Assembly: GCA_946545505.1 (NCBI GenBank)
Contig: CAMNNN010000079.1
Location: forward strand, 1-6,823
From: an uncultured Clostridia bacterium
GTDB lineage: Bacteria; Bacillota; Clostridia; Saccharofermentanales; Saccharofermentanaceae
DNA length: 6,823 nt
Direction: 5' to 3'
In this document: positions 5,163 through 6,823 of the stretch, piece after piece
Layout of the letters: every line of letters begins with the position of its first letter
How positions within the stretch are numbered: the first letter of the stretch is position 1
The notes under the pieces: model-generated
What the model was told of the DNA's origin: nothing
Seen by the model: the letters and a program-made list of their open reading frames with translations, nothing else
The model's database searches: none
Translations under genes and position numbers: made by a program

Positions 5163-6823
5163 ATGACTTCATCTGACGACGTAATTACCCGCTTAGAAAC
5201 AGATGACATCGGAAAAGAGCTTGACGGCAGTGTGGTTACTGCCGTTAAGCTCATTTTCGAACGGGCAGGTTTCGTTATATTCGCGTGCAAAGGCGGATTC
5301 ACCGTCAAAGGCAATTATGCGGGCTCGATTATCGAAGGCGTCAGATACAAAGTGTCAGGTCAGGTAACGGTTTACCGCGATCAGCCGCAGATCTCCGCGC
5401 GCCTCATAGAGCAGTGCGAAGAAGATGACGATACCGCGCTTATAGCAGGCTTTCTTAAGGATAATTTCGATGACGTAGGAGAGAAGACGGCGGGCAGGCT
5501 TGCCGAGACTTACGGAGCTGAGGTTATTGATGCCATAATGAATGACCCCGAAGATGTTGCTAAGCACATCGACGGGCTTAAGGAAGAAACAGCGGCTGAC
5601 ATCTCGTGTGAGCTTGAGAAGGATACGGAGTACTACAGAAAGCTTCTTGAACTTCGTAAGCTCGGATTGTCTAATAAGCGTGCCGTCAAAGTTTTCAATC
5701 AGTTCGGCGGTGAATGCATATCAGCGGTTAAAGATAACCCGTATATCCTTATGAGGATCGCCGGAATAGGCTTCGATACATGCGAACTGATAGCGAAGAA
5801 GCTTCATTCTGAACCTTTGAGCATCACGAGGTTCGAGGGTGCGATAGTAAGTGCTTTATCGATACTTCACGAGGAGTCGGGAGATACATATCTTCTCCCC
5901 GGACAGGTCAGAAACAAGACGATGGCCATCTTAAGTAAAGACACGGGCGGTCAGATCCCCGATGAGATATTCGAAGGCCTTTATCACGACGGTATAACGC
6001 GCGCCAAGGATGACAGATTCGTTATAGTTTACCGGTTTATTGACGGTAAGTGCGCGGGATGCGAGGAGACCGATGAAGACGCCAGGATCGCGCTCAGGAC
6101 TTATTTCGGAACGGAGTACTCAGTCAAGAAAGAGATAGAGAGCTTTATTGATGCGGGTAAAGTAGTTCCCGATGAGGACAGGATTCGCAAGAAGATTCTC
6201 TCGATGGGAAAGAAAGAGGGCATAGACCTTAACGAACTTCAGATAGAAGCGATCAAGCTGTGTATGTATTCTCCCTTATCGATCATTACGGGAGGTCCGG
6301 GTACCGGTAAGACAACGATCACTTCGATACTTGCAAGACACTTTCGTAAGGAGAAGATAGAGTGCAGATTCTGTGCGCCCACCGGCAGAGCCGCGAAGAG
6401 ACTCTCGGAGGCTTCGGGTGAGACAGCATATACCATTCACCGCCTGCTCGAGATGAGCGCCCCTTCCGAAGGCGATGACGACGATACCGAGACATTCTTC
6501 GGACGTAACAGGAACAACCCTCTCGAGTGCCGTGTCGTGGTGGCCGATGAGGCTTCGATGATAGATATATTCCTGTTCAAAGCACTCCTTGATGCACTCC
6601 CGGGAGGAGCGTCACTGATACTGGTAGGAGACCCTGAGCAGCTTCCTTCGGTAGGAGCCGGCAATGTTCTTGCTGACCTTATATCATGCCCTGCGGTTCC
6701 GTGCGTTAAGCTCGAGTATGTATTCCGTCAGGGGGAGGACTCGTCGATCGCATCTAATGCCGTAAGAATATTAAGAGGCGAGTACCCGGTACCGGGTGAC
6801 GACTTCGAGATAATAAAGACCGG
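5163..6823 (+). CDS. recD2: RecD2-family ATP-dependent DNA helicase (3' end outside the window)
   Basis: RecD2 (YrrC-like, RecD/TraA family) is a 5'-3' superfamily 1 helicase acting in DNA repair without RecBC. The first 553 residues are present and read open to the window edge; family members are usually about 700-800 residues, so the C-terminal third or so is missing. An N-terminal OB-like region (about 20-80) precedes helix-hairpin-helix segments (about 100-150, near VGEKTAGRLAETYG, and 160-212, near IAGIGFDTCELIAKKL). The motor follows: Walker A GGPGTGKTT (377-385, Lys383), motif Ia APTGRAAKRL (405-414), Walker B VVVADEASM (458-466), motif III GDPEQLPSVG (489-498) and YVFRQ (519-523). An acidic stretch SEGDDDDTE lies between motif Ia and Walker B. 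The ATG at 5163 is the first possible start, since the metK TAA is in the same frame two codons upstream. No good ribosome-binding site is adjacent (AAGGAGG at 5136-5142 is 20 nt away), so coupling to metK translation is likely. Confidence 0.93.
   Translation, partial: MTSSDDVITRLETDDIGKELDGSVVTAVKLIFERAGFVIFACKGGFTVKGNYAGSIIEGVRYKVSGQVTVYRDQPQISARLIEQCEEDDDTALIAGFLKDNFDDVGEKTAGRLAETYGAEVIDAIMNDPEDVAKHIDGLKEETAADISCELEKDTEYYRKLLELRKLGLSNKRAVKVFNQFGGECISAVKDNPYILMRIAGIGFDTCELIAKKLHSEPLSITRFEGAIVSALSILHEESGDTYLLPGQVRNKTMAILSKDTGGQIPDEIFEGLYHDGITRAKDDRFVIVYRFIDGKCAGCEETDEDARIALRTYFGTEYSVKKEIESFIDAGKVVPDEDRIRKKILSMGKKEGIDLNELQIEAIKLCMYSPLSIITGGPGTGKTTITSILARHFRKEKIECRFCAPTGRAAKRLSEASGETAYTIHRLLEMSAPSEGDDDDTETFFGRNRNNPLECRVVVADEASMIDIFLFKALLDALPGGASLILVGDPEQLPSVGAGNVLADLISCPAVPCVKLEYVFRQGEDSSIASNAVRILRGEYPVPGDDFEIIKT

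Noticed and set aside
5355..6664. Small open frames on both strands overlapping the helicase gene
   Set aside because: All lie in other frames over the continuous RecD2 reading frame and show no recognisable domain or suitable ribosome-binding site.

Overview
The window looks like ordinary chromosomal DNA from a low-to-medium GC Gram-positive anaerobe of the class Clostridia, perhaps a gut or rumen Lachnospiraceae/Oscillospiraceae-type organism. This placement is inference. It rests on strong AAGGAGG ribosome-binding sites, a very short Flp1-type pilin, a compact Tad gene set, a RecBCD-independent RecD2 helicase, and possible Spo0A-type boxes. No RNA genes, insertion sequences, CRISPR arrays or phage genes were seen.

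Left half, minus strand (about 18-3798): the start of a Tad (tight adherence, type IVb/Flp) pilus operon. It is read right to left as a TadZ/CpaE-like protein, the TadA/CpaF motor ATPase, one protein that appears to join TadB and TadC (inner-membrane platform), and the Flp pilin. The genes overlap or nearly touch (20-nt overlap, 56-nt overlap, 23-nt gap), so one transcript is likely. The operon probably continues past the left edge, where TadE-like minor pilins and the prepilin peptidase might lie. TadZ would place the machine, TadA would power it, TadBC would couple ATP hydrolysis to pilin extraction, and Flp would form the fibre.

Centre (3799-3968): a divergent intergenic region with several signals. 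There are three TGTCG-core boxes at exact 10-bp spacing on the tad-sense strand, the one nearest tad being a perfect Spo0A box. Phased A-tracts lie in the same place. A good sigma-A promoter for metK follows, with a perfect 12-bp palindrome inside its spacer. The metK leader is only about 30 nt, too short for a SAM riboswitch.

Right half, plus strand (3969-6823): metK (S-adenosylmethionine synthetase), then after only 3 nt a RecD2-family helicase gene that runs off the right edge. metK and recD2 are in the same frame, separated by TAA-CGG-ATG, so they are probably co-transcribed and translationally coupled.

I see no wholly new system. The points most worth checking are the divergent control region, the TadB-TadC fusion and the TadZ-like protein without a P-loop.
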